Assembly: GCA_039714395.1 (NCBI GenBank) | Contig: JBDLJH010000012.1 | Location: 28,091 to 92,090, forward strand | DNA: 64,000 bases | Direction of reading: 5' to 3' | Source of the DNA: JAPHSX01 sp039714395 | GTDB taxonomy: Bacteria > Pseudomonadota > Gammaproteobacteria > Thiohalomonadales > Thiohalomonadaceae | In this document: positions 42,893 through 51,928 of the stretch, one piece after another | How the letters are laid out: each line of letters begins with the position of its first letter | Position numbering within the stretch: position 1 is the stretch's first letter | Program-made: the position numbers and the translations under genes | Notes under the pieces: generated by a model | What the model was told of the DNA's origin: nothing | The model's input: only the letters and a program-made list of their open reading frames with translations | The model's database searches: none

Positions 42893-43533
42893 TTAGGCGC
42901 ATCACTTTTTTTACTACCCTGGTTAGTGTTCTGTTACTGGCTACTCTCGCTCGGCCGGCTCTCGCGGCTCATGCTGCTGAGCAATTGGTGCAGGATACCA
43001 CTGAGAGTGTGCTGGCCCGGTTGAAGACCGATAGCAAAAGTCTCAAGGCAGATGCCAACTTAATCTACCCGCTGGTTGAGGATATTGTCCTGCCCCACTT
43101 CGATTTTCGGCGTATGTCGATCTGGGTGCTGGGTAAGAACTGGCGCAAGGCTGACAAGGCACAGCAGCAGCAATTTACCCTTGAGTTTCGTACCCTGCTG
43201 GTGCGCACCTATGCCAAGGCGTTGCTGGAGTATACCGATCAGAACATACGTTACCTCCCCTTCCACGCCAAAGAGGGGGCCAAGAAGGTGACGGTAAAGA
43301 CCGAAATTGTGCAGCCACGTGGTCCGGGTATCCCGCTGCACTACAGCATGTATTTGAATAAGGCCGCCGAGTGGAAGGTCTATGACATCAAGGTTGATGG
43401 CATTAGCCTGGTGAGTAACTACCGTAGCTCTTTCGCCACCGAGATCCGCAATGGCGGAATCCCCAAACTGCTGGATAAACTTGCACAGATGAATCAGAGT
43501 AGCAGCTCTGCGGAAGGTAGTAGTGGTGAGTAG
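42889..43533 (+). CDS. mlaC: Periplasmic phospholipid carrier MlaC
   Basis: This 214-residue protein shuttles lipids between MlaA and MlaD. A signal peptide (residues 1-26, ending RPALAAHA) precedes the NTF2-like/cystatin-like lipid pocket. Motifs are IVLPHFDFRRMSIWVLGKNW, FRTLLVRTYAKALLEY and EWKVYDIKVDGISLVSNYRSSF. The C-terminal 15 residues are a Ser-rich tail. It overlaps mlaD and mlaB. Confidence 0.95.
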   Translation: MIRRITFFTTLVSVLLLATLARPALAAHAAEQLVQDTTESVLARLKTDSKSLKADANLIYPLVEDIVLPHFDFRRMSIWVLGKNWRKADKAQQQQFTLEFRTLLVRTYAKALLEYTDQNIRYLPFHAKEGAKKVTVKTEIVQPRGPGIPLHYSMYLNKAAEWKVYDIKVDGISLVSNYRSSFATEIRNGGIPKLLDKLAQMNQSSSSAEGSSGE

Positions 43534-43831
43534 TACTTATATCAGTGGTGAGGGCGGAAATTTTCAGATCAGTGGTGAGCTGAGCTTCAAAACGGTCAAT
43601 GCGGTACTGGCCGAGAGCAAGGTCTCCATCTTTGCAGAGGCTGCCACACAGCTTGATCTGGATCTTGGCAATGTTGCCCGCGCCGACAGTGCCGGTCTTG
43701 CCCTGCTGATACAGTGGATGCGCATGGCCCGCGAACACGACACGAATATTCGCTTCCATCATCTGCCAAAGCAGCTACTCGCTATCGCCCGTGCCGGTGA
43801 ACTGGATACGCTGTTGCCGGTTGCCGAGTAA
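43523..43831 (+). CDS. mlaB: STAS-domain regulatory subunit MlaB
   Basis: This STAS-domain protein of about 102 residues binds MlaF and stabilises the transporter. The fold is visible as NFQISGELSFKTVNAVL, then LDLDLGNVARADSAGLALLIQWMR, where the DSAG motif at the start of a helix is the STAS signature. Two adjacent GTG codons (43523 and 43526) lie within the mlaC end; either may be the start. Confidence 0.9.
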   Translation: MVSSTYISGEGGNFQISGELSFKTVNAVLAESKVSIFAEAATQLDLDLGNVARADSAGLALLIQWMRMAREHDTNIRFHHLPKQLLAIARAGELDTLLPVAE

Positions 43832-43903
43832 CGACAGCGTCAAGGGTGGCAGCCTGTCCCCTCAAACGGTATCATGCGCGATTCCTTTCGATTCACTGGG
43901 TAA

Positions 43904-44164
43904 ATGTCCATGCAGCCTGAAGAGATCAAGCAGCTAATTGAGGCCGGTATTCCCGGCAGTGAAGTGACGGCCAAGGGTGATGGTAGCCATTACGAGGTAG
44001 CTGTGATTAGCGATGCCTTTGAGGGGCAATCAATAGTCAATAAGCAACGCATGGTTTATGCGACGCTGGGTGATGCGGTGACCTCTGGTGCAATTCACGC
44101 CATTAATATCAAGGCGTATACCCCAGATGAATGGAACAAAGCCAGCAAGATGCAGGTTTCCTGA
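43904..44164 (+). CDS. ibaG: BolA-family protein IbaG
   Basis: This 86-residue BolA-like protein forms cluster-binding complexes with monothiol glutaredoxins in iron-sulfur and stress metabolism. The class II KH-like fold shows SEVTAKGDGSHYEVAVISDAFEG and ATLGDAVTSGAIHAINIKAYTPDEW; the invariant His is in HAINIK. Two near ATG codons (43904 and 43910) are possible starts. Its place between mlaB and murA is conserved in gammaproteobacteria. Confidence 0.93.
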   Translation: MSMQPEEIKQLIEAGIPGSEVTAKGDGSHYEVAVISDAFEGQSIVNKQRMVYATLGDAVTSGAIHAINIKAYTPDEWNKASKMQVS

Positions 44165-44219
44165 ATTTTAGTGAGGGTGCGTCCATGATGAGATGCCCCG
44201 AGCGTTTGACGCGAAGACT

Positions 44220-45524
44220 ATGGACAAACTGATCATAACCGGTGGTGGGCCCCTGGACGGCGAGATTCGTATCTCCGGGGCGAAAAATGCGGCGCTGCCA
44301 ATCCTGGCGGCGACCCTGCTGGCTGAAAAGCCGGTAACGATATGCAATGTGCCTCACCTGCACGATATCACCACGACTATGGAGCTACTTGGCAACATGG
44401 GGGTGGAGCTGGTGATCGACGAGAAGCTCAATATCGAGGTGCACGCCTCCACCATTCAGCAACTTTATGTCCCCTATGAACTGGTGCGTACCATGCGCGC
44501 CTCGATCCTGGTGCTGGGCCCACTGCTGGCGCGCCACGGCAAGGCCGAGGTGTCGCTACCCGGTGGTTGTGCCATTGGTTCACGTCCGGTGAATATCCAT
44601 ATCGATGGCATGCGCGCGATGGGTGCCGATATTAAGGTGGAGAACGGTTATATCAAGGCGACCACTCATGGTAAGCGCCTGCAGGGCGCGGTGATCGACT
44701 GCGATGTGGTTACCGTGACTGGCACCGAGAACCTGATGATTGCCGCCGCCCTGGCTGAGGGTACTACCGTGATTAACAACGCGGCGCGTGAGCCCGAGGT
44801 GGTCGATCTGGCCAACTTCCTCAACAGTATGGGGGCGAAGGTTCGTGATGCCGGCAGCAGTACCCTTATTATCGAAGGTGTCGAACGCCTCGGCGGCGGG
44901 CGTTATAACGTGCTGCCGGATCGCATCGAGACCGGCACCTACCTTATCGCCGCGGCGATCACCGGTGGTCGGATCAAGCTCAAGGATACCGATCCCACAC
45001 TGCTCGATAATGTACTCGACAAGTTGCGCGAGGCGGGTGCCGATATCGAGTGTGGTGAGGACTGGATTAGCCTCGATATGCATGGCAAGCGGCCCAAGGC
45101 GGTGAGTCTGGAGACTGCCCCCTACCCCGATTTCCCTACCGATATGCAGGCGCAGTTTACCGCGCTTAATTGTATAGCTGAGGGTGAGGGCACCATTATC
45201 GAGACCGTATTTGAGAACCGCTTCATGCATGTGCAGGAGATACAGCGCATGGGTGCCGATATCCAGCTGGAAGGCAACACCGCCTATACACGCGGTGTAG
45301 AGCGCCTGACAGGCGCCCCGGTGATGGCCACCGATCTGCGGGCCTCAGCCAGCCTGGTGCTGGCCGCTCTGGTGGCCGATGGTGATACGGTGGTGGATCG
45401 CATCTACCATATCGACCGTGGCTATGAGTGCATCGAAGAGAAGCTGCAACAGCTGGGTGCCAAGATTAAACGCGTACCGGAGAATCACTTCCAGAGCGAC
45501 GTAATGATGGACGTAATGCCATGA
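44220..45524 (+). CDS. murA: UDP-N-acetylglucosamine 1-carboxyvinyltransferase
   Basis: This 434-residue enzyme carries out the first committed step of peptidoglycan synthesis, transfer of enolpyruvate from PEP to UDP-GlcNAc. Lys22 and Asn23 in GAKNAALPIL bind substrate, and the active-site Cys117 sits in SLPGGCAIGSRPVNIH, so the fosfomycin-sensitive form is present. The ATG at 44220 starts the family sequence MDKLIITGG; an in-frame upstream codon adds nine unlikely residues. hisG overlaps its stop by 4 bp. Confidence 0.97.
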   Translation: MDKLIITGGGPLDGEIRISGAKNAALPILAATLLAEKPVTICNVPHLHDITTTMELLGNMGVELVIDEKLNIEVHASTIQQLYVPYELVRTMRASILVLGPLLARHGKAEVSLPGGCAIGSRPVNIHIDGMRAMGADIKVENGYIKATTHGKRLQGAVIDCDVVTVTGTENLMIAAALAEGTTVINNAAREPEVVDLANFLNSMGAKVRDAGSSTLIIEGVERLGGGRYNVLPDRIETGTYLIAAAITGGRIKLKDTDPTLLDNVLDKLREAGADIECGEDWISLDMHGKRPKAVSLETAPYPDFPTDMQAQFTALNCIAEGEGTIIETVFENRFMHVQEIQRMGADIQLEGNTAYTRGVERLTGAPVMATDLRASASLVLAALVADGDTVVDRIYHIDRGYECIEEKLQQLGAKIKRVPENHFQSDVMMDVMP

Positions 45525-46162
45525 GTGATACCCTGACTATTGCCCTTTCCAAGGGGCGAATCTTTAAGGAGACACTGCCGTTGCTGGCTCACGCCGGTAT
45601 CGTCCCCAAGGACGATCCGGAGACCAGCCGCAAGTTGATCCTCGATACCAATGTTGACGATGTAAAGTTGGTGATCATCCGTGCCTCCGACGTGCCTACC
45701 TATGTGGAGTATGGCGCCGCCGATATCGGCGTGGCAGGTAAGGATGTGCTGATGGAGCATGGCGGTGAGGGGCTCTATGAGCCTGTTGACCTTAATATTG
45801 CCAGGTGCCGTTTGATGGTGGCCGGACCGAAGGGCAGCGAAGAGCCGGTCGGGCGTATGAAGATCGCCACCAAATTCGTTAACTCTACCCGTCGCTATTA
45901 CGCGGGCCTGGGTAAACAGGTGGAGATCATCAAACTCTACGGCTCGATGGAGCTGGCACCTCTGGTGGGGCTGGCCGATCGCATTGTTGACCTGGTCGAT
46001 ACTGGCAATACCCTTAAGGCCAACGGCCTGGAGCCGCTGGAGCATATCGCCGAGGTCAGTTCACGGCTGGTGGTGAACAAGGCCTCAATGAAGATGAAGC
46101 ACGCCCGGGTTAAGGCCTTTATCGCGCAGATCGCCGAGGCGGTGGAGCAGCGCCAGGCCTGA
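45521..46162 (+). CDS. hisG: ATP phosphoribosyltransferase, short form
   Basis: This 213-residue catalytic subunit performs the first step of histidine synthesis, joining ATP and PRPP. The PRPP loop lies in ELAPLVGLADRIVDLVDTGNTLKANGL (about 145-172). The C-terminal regulatory ACT-like domain of the long form is absent, so by family knowledge it should need HisZ for activity and histidine feedback. hisZ is not in the window. murA-hisG overlap as ATGA. Confidence 0.96.
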   Translation: MSDTLTIALSKGRIFKETLPLLAHAGIVPKDDPETSRKLILDTNVDDVKLVIIRASDVPTYVEYGAADIGVAGKDVLMEHGGEGLYEPVDLNIARCRLMVAGPKGSEEPVGRMKIATKFVNSTRRYYAGLGKQVEIIKLYGSMELAPLVGLADRIVDLVDTGNTLKANGLEPLEHIAEVSSRLVVNKASMKMKHARVKAFIAQIAEAVEQRQA

Positions 46163-46224
46163 TCCTGCACTGCATTACCCACCCGGCAGCCCCTCTTACT
46201 GAAAATACTTCTGAGACTTGAGAC

Positions 46225-47523
46225 ATGGTTGATATCACCCGACTCGACAGTTCAAACGATGACTTCTGGCCCGCGCTGGAGAAGCTTCTCGCCTGGGAAG
46301 GGGTCTCTGATGAGCAGGTCAACGCCACGGTACGTGAGATTCTGGCAAATGTACGCGCCAAGGGCGATGCGGCGGTACTGGAGTACACCAACCGCTTTGA
46401 CCGTATGAGCGCCACCTCCATGGATGAGCTGATCATTCCGCAGCAGCGTCTGGCAAAGGCGCTGAAGACAATTCCCGTCGAGCAGCGTGAGGCTCTGGAG
46501 TTGTCTGCCGCGCGGGTGCGTGCCTACCATGAACATCAAAAGCAGGACTCCTGGTCCTACACCGAGGCCGATGGCACCCTGCTGGGTCAGCAGGTGACTC
46601 CGCTGGAGCGTGCCGGTCTCTACGTGCCAGGTGGCAAGGCCGCCTATCCCTCCTCAGTGCTGATGAATGCCATACCCGCCAAGGTGGCCGGGGTAGCAGA
46701 GCTGATCATGGTGGTGCCTACCCCTGATGGCGAGGTGAATGAGCTGGTGCTGGCCGCCGCCGCAGTAGCCGGCGTCGATAAGGTCATCGCCATTGGTGGA
46801 GCACAGGCTGTTGCTGCGCTGGCCTACGGTACTGATAGCGTGCCGCAGGTCGACAAGATCGTCGGCCCTGGCAACATCTATGTGGCCACTGCCAAGGGCA
46901 TGGTATTCGGTACCGTCGGTATCGACATGATCGCCGGTCCTTCAGAAATTTTGGTGATCTGTGACGGCAAGACAGACCCGGACTGGATCGCCATGGACCT
47001 CTTCTCCCAGGCAGAGCATGACGAGGATGCGCAATCTATTCTCGTCAGTCCCGATGGCGATTTCCTCGACAAGGTCGCCGCGAGTGTGGCCAAACTGCTG
47101 CCGACCATGGAGCGCCAGGAGATCATCACCACCTCTCTACGTGATCGAGGTGCCCTGATTCAGGTCAAGAGCATGGATGAAGCGGTCGAGGTGTCCAACT
47201 TTATTGCCCCCGAGCACCTGGAGTTATCAGTGGAGGATCCGCTCGACATGGCTCCACAGATCAAGCATGCCGGTGCCATCTTTATGGGGCGTTATACTGC
47301 CGAGGCACTGGGTGATTACTGCGCGGGGCCTAACCACGTGCTACCCACCTCGCGTACCGCGCGTTTTTCCTCGCCGCTGGGTGTTTATGATTTTCAGAAG
47401 CGCTCCAGCCTCATTATGTGTTCTGCAGATGGTGCCTCGGAACTGGGCAAGACCGCCTCCTGCCTGGCCCGTGGCGAAGGGCTTACCGCTCACGCCCGTT
47501 CTGCCGAATTCCGCATTAAATAG
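46225..47523 (+). CDS. hisD: Histidinol dehydrogenase
   Basis: This 432-residue zinc enzyme oxidises histidinol to histidine in the last two steps of the pathway. The typical segments GLYVPGGKAAYPSSVLMNAIPA, IGGAQAVAALAYGT, KIVGPGNIYVATAK, DMIAGPSEILV and QAEHDEDAQSI are present, with catalytic Glu-His residues near EHLELSVEDP. It lies 62 bp after hisG and 77 bp before hisC. Confidence 0.97.
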   Translation: MVDITRLDSSNDDFWPALEKLLAWEGVSDEQVNATVREILANVRAKGDAAVLEYTNRFDRMSATSMDELIIPQQRLAKALKTIPVEQREALELSAARVRAYHEHQKQDSWSYTEADGTLLGQQVTPLERAGLYVPGGKAAYPSSVLMNAIPAKVAGVAELIMVVPTPDGEVNELVLAAAAVAGVDKVIAIGGAQAVAALAYGTDSVPQVDKIVGPGNIYVATAKGMVFGTVGIDMIAGPSEILVICDGKTDPDWIAMDLFSQAEHDEDAQSILVSPDGDFLDKVAASVAKLLPTMERQEIITTSLRDRGALIQVKSMDEAVEVSNFIAPEHLELSVEDPLDMAPQIKHAGAIFMGRYTAEALGDYCAGPNHVLPTSRTARFSSPLGVYDFQKRSSLIMCSADGASELGKTASCLARGEGLTAHARSAEFRIK

Positions 47524-47600
47524 TATTAGCTAATACCCGCAGGGTGGGAGCGTAGTACCACCCCCCCGCATTTCTAGTTGCAGCCACTCAGATAGCCGTC

Positions 47601-48680
47601 ATGACGATTAACGATAAAGTTTCCTACTGGATCCGCTCCGAAATTCGCGATATTGCCGCCTATCACGTCCCCGATCCGGGTGACCTAATCAAGCTTGATG
47701 CGATGGAAAACCCCTACAGCTGGCCGGAAGAAATGCTGGATGAATGGCAGGGGATGGTGCGCGATATTCCCGTTAATCGTTACCCCGATCCTTCTGCGAA
47801 AGCGTTAACCCTTGGGCTACGCCGGGCGATGGGTGTGCCGGATGATATGGGCGTGATGCTCGGCAACGGTTCCGATGAGATCATTCAAATCCTCGCCCTG
47901 GCTCTGGGTGGGGCAAAGCGTGTGGTGCTGGCCCCCGAGCCGAGCTTTGTGATGTACAAAATGATCGCGACATTCAGCGGGCTGGAGTATGTGGGCGTGC
48001 CGCTACAGGAGGACTTCTCCCTCGATATGGAAGCGATGCTACAGGCGATCCAGCAGCACGAACCGGCAGTGATCTATCTTGCCTACCCCAACAATCCCAC
48101 TGGCAACCTGTTTGATGAGAAGGATGTGGAGACCATCATCCGAGCGACCAACGGTCTGGTGGTGGTGGACGAGGCCTACCACGCCTTTGCAGCTAAGAGC
48201 TTTATGTCTCGTCTGGGTGAGTTCGATAACCTGCTGGTGATGCGTACCGTATCCAAGCTCGGTCTTGCCGGTCTGCGCCTTGGTCTGCTGGCCGGACCGA
48301 CCGAGTGGCTTAATGAGTTCGACAAGGTACGCCTGCCCTATAACATCAATGTGATGACCCAGGTCGCTGCCGAGTTTGCCCTCAAACATATTGAGGTGCT
48401 TGATCAGCAGACTCGCCTCATTCGTGAAGAGCGTTCCCGACTCTTTGCCGAGATGGAGAAGCTCGAGGCTCTTACCCTTTATCCCTCTGCCGCCAATTTT
48501 ATCCTATTTTGTGTGCCGCAAGGGTGTGCAGGTGAGCTCTTCGAGGGTATAAAGCAGCAGGGCATATTGATCAAAAACATGAAGGCAACAGATGGTCCGC
48601 TGGCCGACTGTTTACGGGTGACCGTGGGCAGTGTCGATGAAAATAATGCTTTTCTTACGGCATTGAAATCAGTGTTATAG
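47601..48680 (+). CDS. hisC: Histidinol-phosphate aminotransferase
   Basis: This 359-residue fold-type I PLP enzyme transaminates imidazole-acetol phosphate with glutamate. The internal aldimine Lys219 is in TVSKLGLAGLRLG, PLP contacts in YPNNPTGN (162-169) and VVDEAYHAF (about 188-196), and GNGSDEIIQ (88-96) is the cofactor phosphate loop. No terminator is evident downstream. The 243-bp gap to gspC contains an inverted repeat and an AT-rich promoter-like region. Confidence 0.96.
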   Translation: MTINDKVSYWIRSEIRDIAAYHVPDPGDLIKLDAMENPYSWPEEMLDEWQGMVRDIPVNRYPDPSAKALTLGLRRAMGVPDDMGVMLGNGSDEIIQILALALGGAKRVVLAPEPSFVMYKMIATFSGLEYVGVPLQEDFSLDMEAMLQAIQQHEPAVIYLAYPNNPTGNLFDEKDVETIIRATNGLVVVDEAYHAFAAKSFMSRLGEFDNLLVMRTVSKLGLAGLRLGLLAGPTEWLNEFDKVRLPYNINVMTQVAAEFALKHIEVLDQQTRLIREERSRLFAEMEKLEALTLYPSAANFILFCVPQGCAGELFEGIKQQGILIKNMKATDGPLADCLRVTVGSVDENNAFLTALKSVL

Positions 48681-48838
48681 CTTTACCGTTACACCTGTTG
48701 GCCGGTAATTATTGGACTTGTTAATGAGAGTTTGTCTAAGTTTATTGGGTCATACTCCACCAGCATGGTCGGTTAAATTGTATTTCTCCTGCTAGAATAT
48801 GACTCTCGATGACAATTGGCGGATTACTTTCGTTGGTG

Positions 48839-48865
48839 TTTTACCGATAAATATTCGTGGTAAAA
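48839..48865. promoter_or_regulatory. Inverted repeat upstream of the gsp operon
   Basis: TTTTACC (48839-48845) and GGTAAAA (48859-48865) form perfect 7-bp inverted arms with a 13-bp spacer, 59 bp before gspC. The surrounding region is AT-rich. It could be an operator or a short stem-loop in the leader; no known consensus is recognised. Confidence 0.4.
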
Positions 48866-48923
48866 CAGAATGTTAGACGATATAGTTACATGCTGATTAA
48901 CGTTCTGATATTTAAATAATAAG

Positions 48924-49856
48924 ATGATGTCTATGGAAGGCTTATTTCATCGCCTATCAGCTGTGCAGTGGTTTGAACGCTCCCAGTCCCTAATACCGTG
49001 GTTCAATACCCTGTTGGTAATGTTTCTTGCCTATATCTTTACAGGTATTGGTTGGCATGTATGGCTGCAACACAGTGATAGTGCTGAGCATGGTTTGCTG
49101 GTTGCTGCACCGATGCAAATAGATTCAAATTCCCGTAAAGAGGCATGGCTTGACGCGGTTGCGGTTATGCACCTCTTCGGTGAGGCCGATGCGCCTCAGG
49201 CTGCCCGCGTGCAAAGTGTCATGGATGCTCCCGAGACACGCCTTAGCTTGACTCTCCGGGGTATTGTCGCTCTCTCTGCTGGGTCAGAGGGACGTGCCCT
49301 TATTGCTGAAGGTTCTGCCGCGGAGAAGATTTATCAGGTAGGAGATGCTCTCTCCGGCGGTGCAGTCTTACATGAGGTGTTGGCTGATAAGGTGATACTC
49401 AATCGCGGTGGTCGCTTTGAGACGTTGACACTCCCCCGTGAGCGTAAAGCTTTTTCTGGGGTAGCAGGGTCTGGTAGCACGACAGGTAATCGAGTAACGG
49501 GAGTACAGAATTTAAGCAGTAACCCGAATCCCGCCATGAGCAGGAAATTGCGCACATTACGTAATAGGATTGTGCGTGATCCTCAACAAGCCTTTAGTTT
49601 GGTGGAAGTCACTCCAGTTATGGATGGCGGTGAACTAAAGGGATATAGGGTGAGCCCGGGTAAGAAGGAGCGACGGCTATTCCAGGGCACCGGCCTGCGT
49701 ACTGGTGATGTGGTGACGAGTGTTAACGGTATCTCCGTGGGTGACCCTGCGCAGATGGCAACACTGTTCGCTCAGTTCAAGTCGGTGGATAGTTTTGATC
49801 TGGTGGTGGAACGGGGTGGGAAACAGAATAGTCTGACCATCAATTTAGGAAAATAA
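48924..49856 (+). CDS. gspC: Type II secretion protein C
   Basis: This 310-residue inner-membrane protein has one transmembrane helix (about 28-45). The periplasmic homology region (LTLRGIVALSAGSEGRALIAEG, about 108-130) binds the secretin. A PDZ domain lies at the C-terminus (about 220-305, with GTGLRTGDVVTSVNGISV). It selects substrates and connects the platform to GspD. ATG codons at 48924, 48927 and 48933 are possible starts. It heads the rightward gspC-N operon; gspD starts at its final base. Confidence 0.93.
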   Translation: MMSMEGLFHRLSAVQWFERSQSLIPWFNTLLVMFLAYIFTGIGWHVWLQHSDSAEHGLLVAAPMQIDSNSRKEAWLDAVAVMHLFGEADAPQAARVQSVMDAPETRLSLTLRGIVALSAGSEGRALIAEGSAAEKIYQVGDALSGGAVLHEVLADKVILNRGGRFETLTLPRERKAFSGVAGSGSTTGNRVTGVQNLSSNPNPAMSRKLRTLRNRIVRDPQQAFSLVEVTPVMDGGELKGYRVSPGKKERRLFQGTGLRTGDVVTSVNGISVGDPAQMATLFAQFKSVDSFDLVVERGGKQNSLTINLGK

Positions 49857-51928
49857 TGAAAAAGAGTGTGATGCAAGGATTCTCAGACATGAAGGTATTT
49901 TATTACAGTCGGTTTGTCGCTCGGGCTAGGCGAGTATTTAAAACTCTGGTGGGCGGTTGTCTGATCATGGTGCTGAGTTGTAGTACTGTCTGGGCCGAGT
50001 CGATGACTCTCAACTTAAAAGATGCCGATATTAATACGGTGATCTCTACGATCTCCGAGATGACCGGTAAGAATTTTATTGTTGACCCGCGGGTTAAGGG
50101 GAAAGTGACTGTGGTCTCCTCTCAGCCAATGGAGGCGGAGGATATATACCAGGTTTTTCTGACCGTTCTTAATGTACACGGATTTTCTGCCGTGCCGGGT
50201 AAGAATGTGATCAAAATTGTGCCTAAAGTTAATGCCAAGCAGGGTGCTATTCCTACCATCTCAGCACGTAGTAAGGCGAATGGTGAGCAGTTCGTTACCC
50301 GCGTGATTACGGTCAACAATGTGACCGCGGCCCAGCTGGTGCCAATTCTACGTCCGCTGTTACCACAGGAGGCACACCTTGCCGCCTACGCCCACACCAA
50401 CGTGCTGATCGCCTCGGCCACTGCGGCAAATATTAAACGTATTGTCGGTTTAGTGCGGCGCATTGACCTATCAAGCGAGACCGAGGCGGAACTGATCGCG
50501 CTGCAACACGCCTCGGCCACTGAGGTGGAACGTATTCTCAATGCGCTAGAGCAGGGAGGTGCTGGCAAGAGCACTAATGTCCAGGGCAGCAAGGTGAAAG
50601 TTATTGCCGATAGTCGTACCAATAGCGTGATTCTTAGTGGTGACAAGGCCAAACGTCGTCAGCTGAAAAAAATCATAAAGAAACTTGATACCCCGTTGCA
50701 GAGTAGTGGCAATACCCGGGTGATCTATTTGCATTATGCCAAGGCTGCCGATCTGGCCGATGTGCTAAATGGTGTGGGTAAAAGCATTGTCGATGAAAAG
50801 GCCGGCGCAGCCAAAGGAGCTGGGGCTAAGGGGGCTAGAGCCAAGGGTGATCAGCTTAATATTCAGGCCGATGAGGCGACCAATGCCTTGGTGATTAGCG
50901 CCACCCCTGATGTGATTCGTGATCTGGAGGCGGTGATACGTCAACTCGATGTACGCCGTGCTCAGGTGTTAGTGAAGGCGGTGGTTGCCGAGGTGAGTCT
51001 CGATACGTCAATGGAGCTGGGTATTATGTGGGGTGTCGATGGTTCGGCCAGTGAGGCTCCGGTGGGAATAGTCGATTTCAACAACACAGTTTCTGATCTT
51101 GCACTGGCTGCAGAGGGCCTTGCAACGCCTCCCAGCCTTAATGGCCTGACTATTGGCGCGGGTGATTTTACTTCAGATGTCCTTAATTTTGCTGGTCTTT
51201 TGCGAGCCCTGGGTGGTGATTCCAACAATAATATTCTTTCCACCCCGTCGCTGATGACCCTGGACAATGAGGAGGCGGAGATCGTGGTGGGGCAGACCGT
51301 TCCCTTTATCACAGGCTCATATTCTTCAACTGGTACTGGTTCTACCCCGACCAATCCCTTTCAAACCATCGAGCGTGAGGACGTGGGTCTTTCTTTGAAG
51401 ATTAAACCACAAATTAACGAGGGCGATGCCATCCGCATGGAGATCACTCAGGAGGTCTCTAGTATTAGTGGTAGTACCGTGAGCGCCTCTGATCTTATTA
51501 CTAACAAGCGCTCGATAAAGACCACGGTGATGGTCGACGATGGTCAGGCGGTGGTGCTTGGCGGACTTATTGAGGATCAACTGGTGGAGTCAGAACAGAA
51601 GGTACCGCTGCTGGGTGATATCCCAATACTCGGCTGGTTATTCCGTTACCAGAAGAACATTAAGTCGAAAAAAGATCTGATGGTATTTATTCATCCGCGC
51701 ATCATACGAGATAGAGCACAAAGTTTGGCTCTGGCTAGTGAAAAGTATAATTACATGCGGGCGCTGCAAATGGATATTCGTGAGGAGGGGCTGCGCCTGA
51801 TGCCTGATGAGGTCTCGCCATTGTTGCCTGAAATGCAGGAGTTATTGCAGTTGCCACCGCCCTTTGATGAGAGTGCGGTACCACCTTCCCTGCCTGCGAT
51901 GGAGAGTGGTGATGTCGCTACCCACTAA
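49856..51928 (+). CDS. gspD: Type II secretion secretin GspD
   Basis: This 690-residue outer-membrane channel has a signal peptide ending near residue 47 (STVWAE). Domains N0 (MTLNLKDADINTVISTIS), N1 and N2 (VTRVITVNNVTAAQLVPIL) and N3 follow. The secretin core (about 365-620) contains VNLSTPSL-like NNILSTPSLMTLDNEEAEI and VPLLGDIPILGWLFRY. An unusual Ala-Gly-Lys low-complexity insert (about 315-331) lies in the N2-N3 area. There is no lipobox, and no pilotin gene is nearby. gspE begins 17 bp before its stop. Confidence 0.95.
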   Translation: MKKSVMQGFSDMKVFYYSRFVARARRVFKTLVGGCLIMVLSCSTVWAESMTLNLKDADINTVISTISEMTGKNFIVDPRVKGKVTVVSSQPMEAEDIYQVFLTVLNVHGFSAVPGKNVIKIVPKVNAKQGAIPTISARSKANGEQFVTRVITVNNVTAAQLVPILRPLLPQEAHLAAYAHTNVLIASATAANIKRIVGLVRRIDLSSETEAELIALQHASATEVERILNALEQGGAGKSTNVQGSKVKVIADSRTNSVILSGDKAKRRQLKKIIKKLDTPLQSSGNTRVIYLHYAKAADLADVLNGVGKSIVDEKAGAAKGAGAKGARAKGDQLNIQADEATNALVISATPDVIRDLEAVIRQLDVRRAQVLVKAVVAEVSLDTSMELGIMWGVDGSASEAPVGIVDFNNTVSDLALAAEGLATPPSLNGLTIGAGDFTSDVLNFAGLLRALGGDSNNNILSTPSLMTLDNEEAEIVVGQTVPFITGSYSSTGTGSTPTNPFQTIEREDVGLSLKIKPQINEGDAIRMEITQEVSSISGSTVSASDLITNKRSIKTTVMVDDGQAVVLGGLIEDQLVESEQKVPLLGDIPILGWLFRYQKNIKSKKDLMVFIHPRIIRDRAQSLALASEKYNYMRALQMDIREEGLRLMPDEVSPLLPEMQELLQLPPPFDESAVPPSLPAMESGDVATH

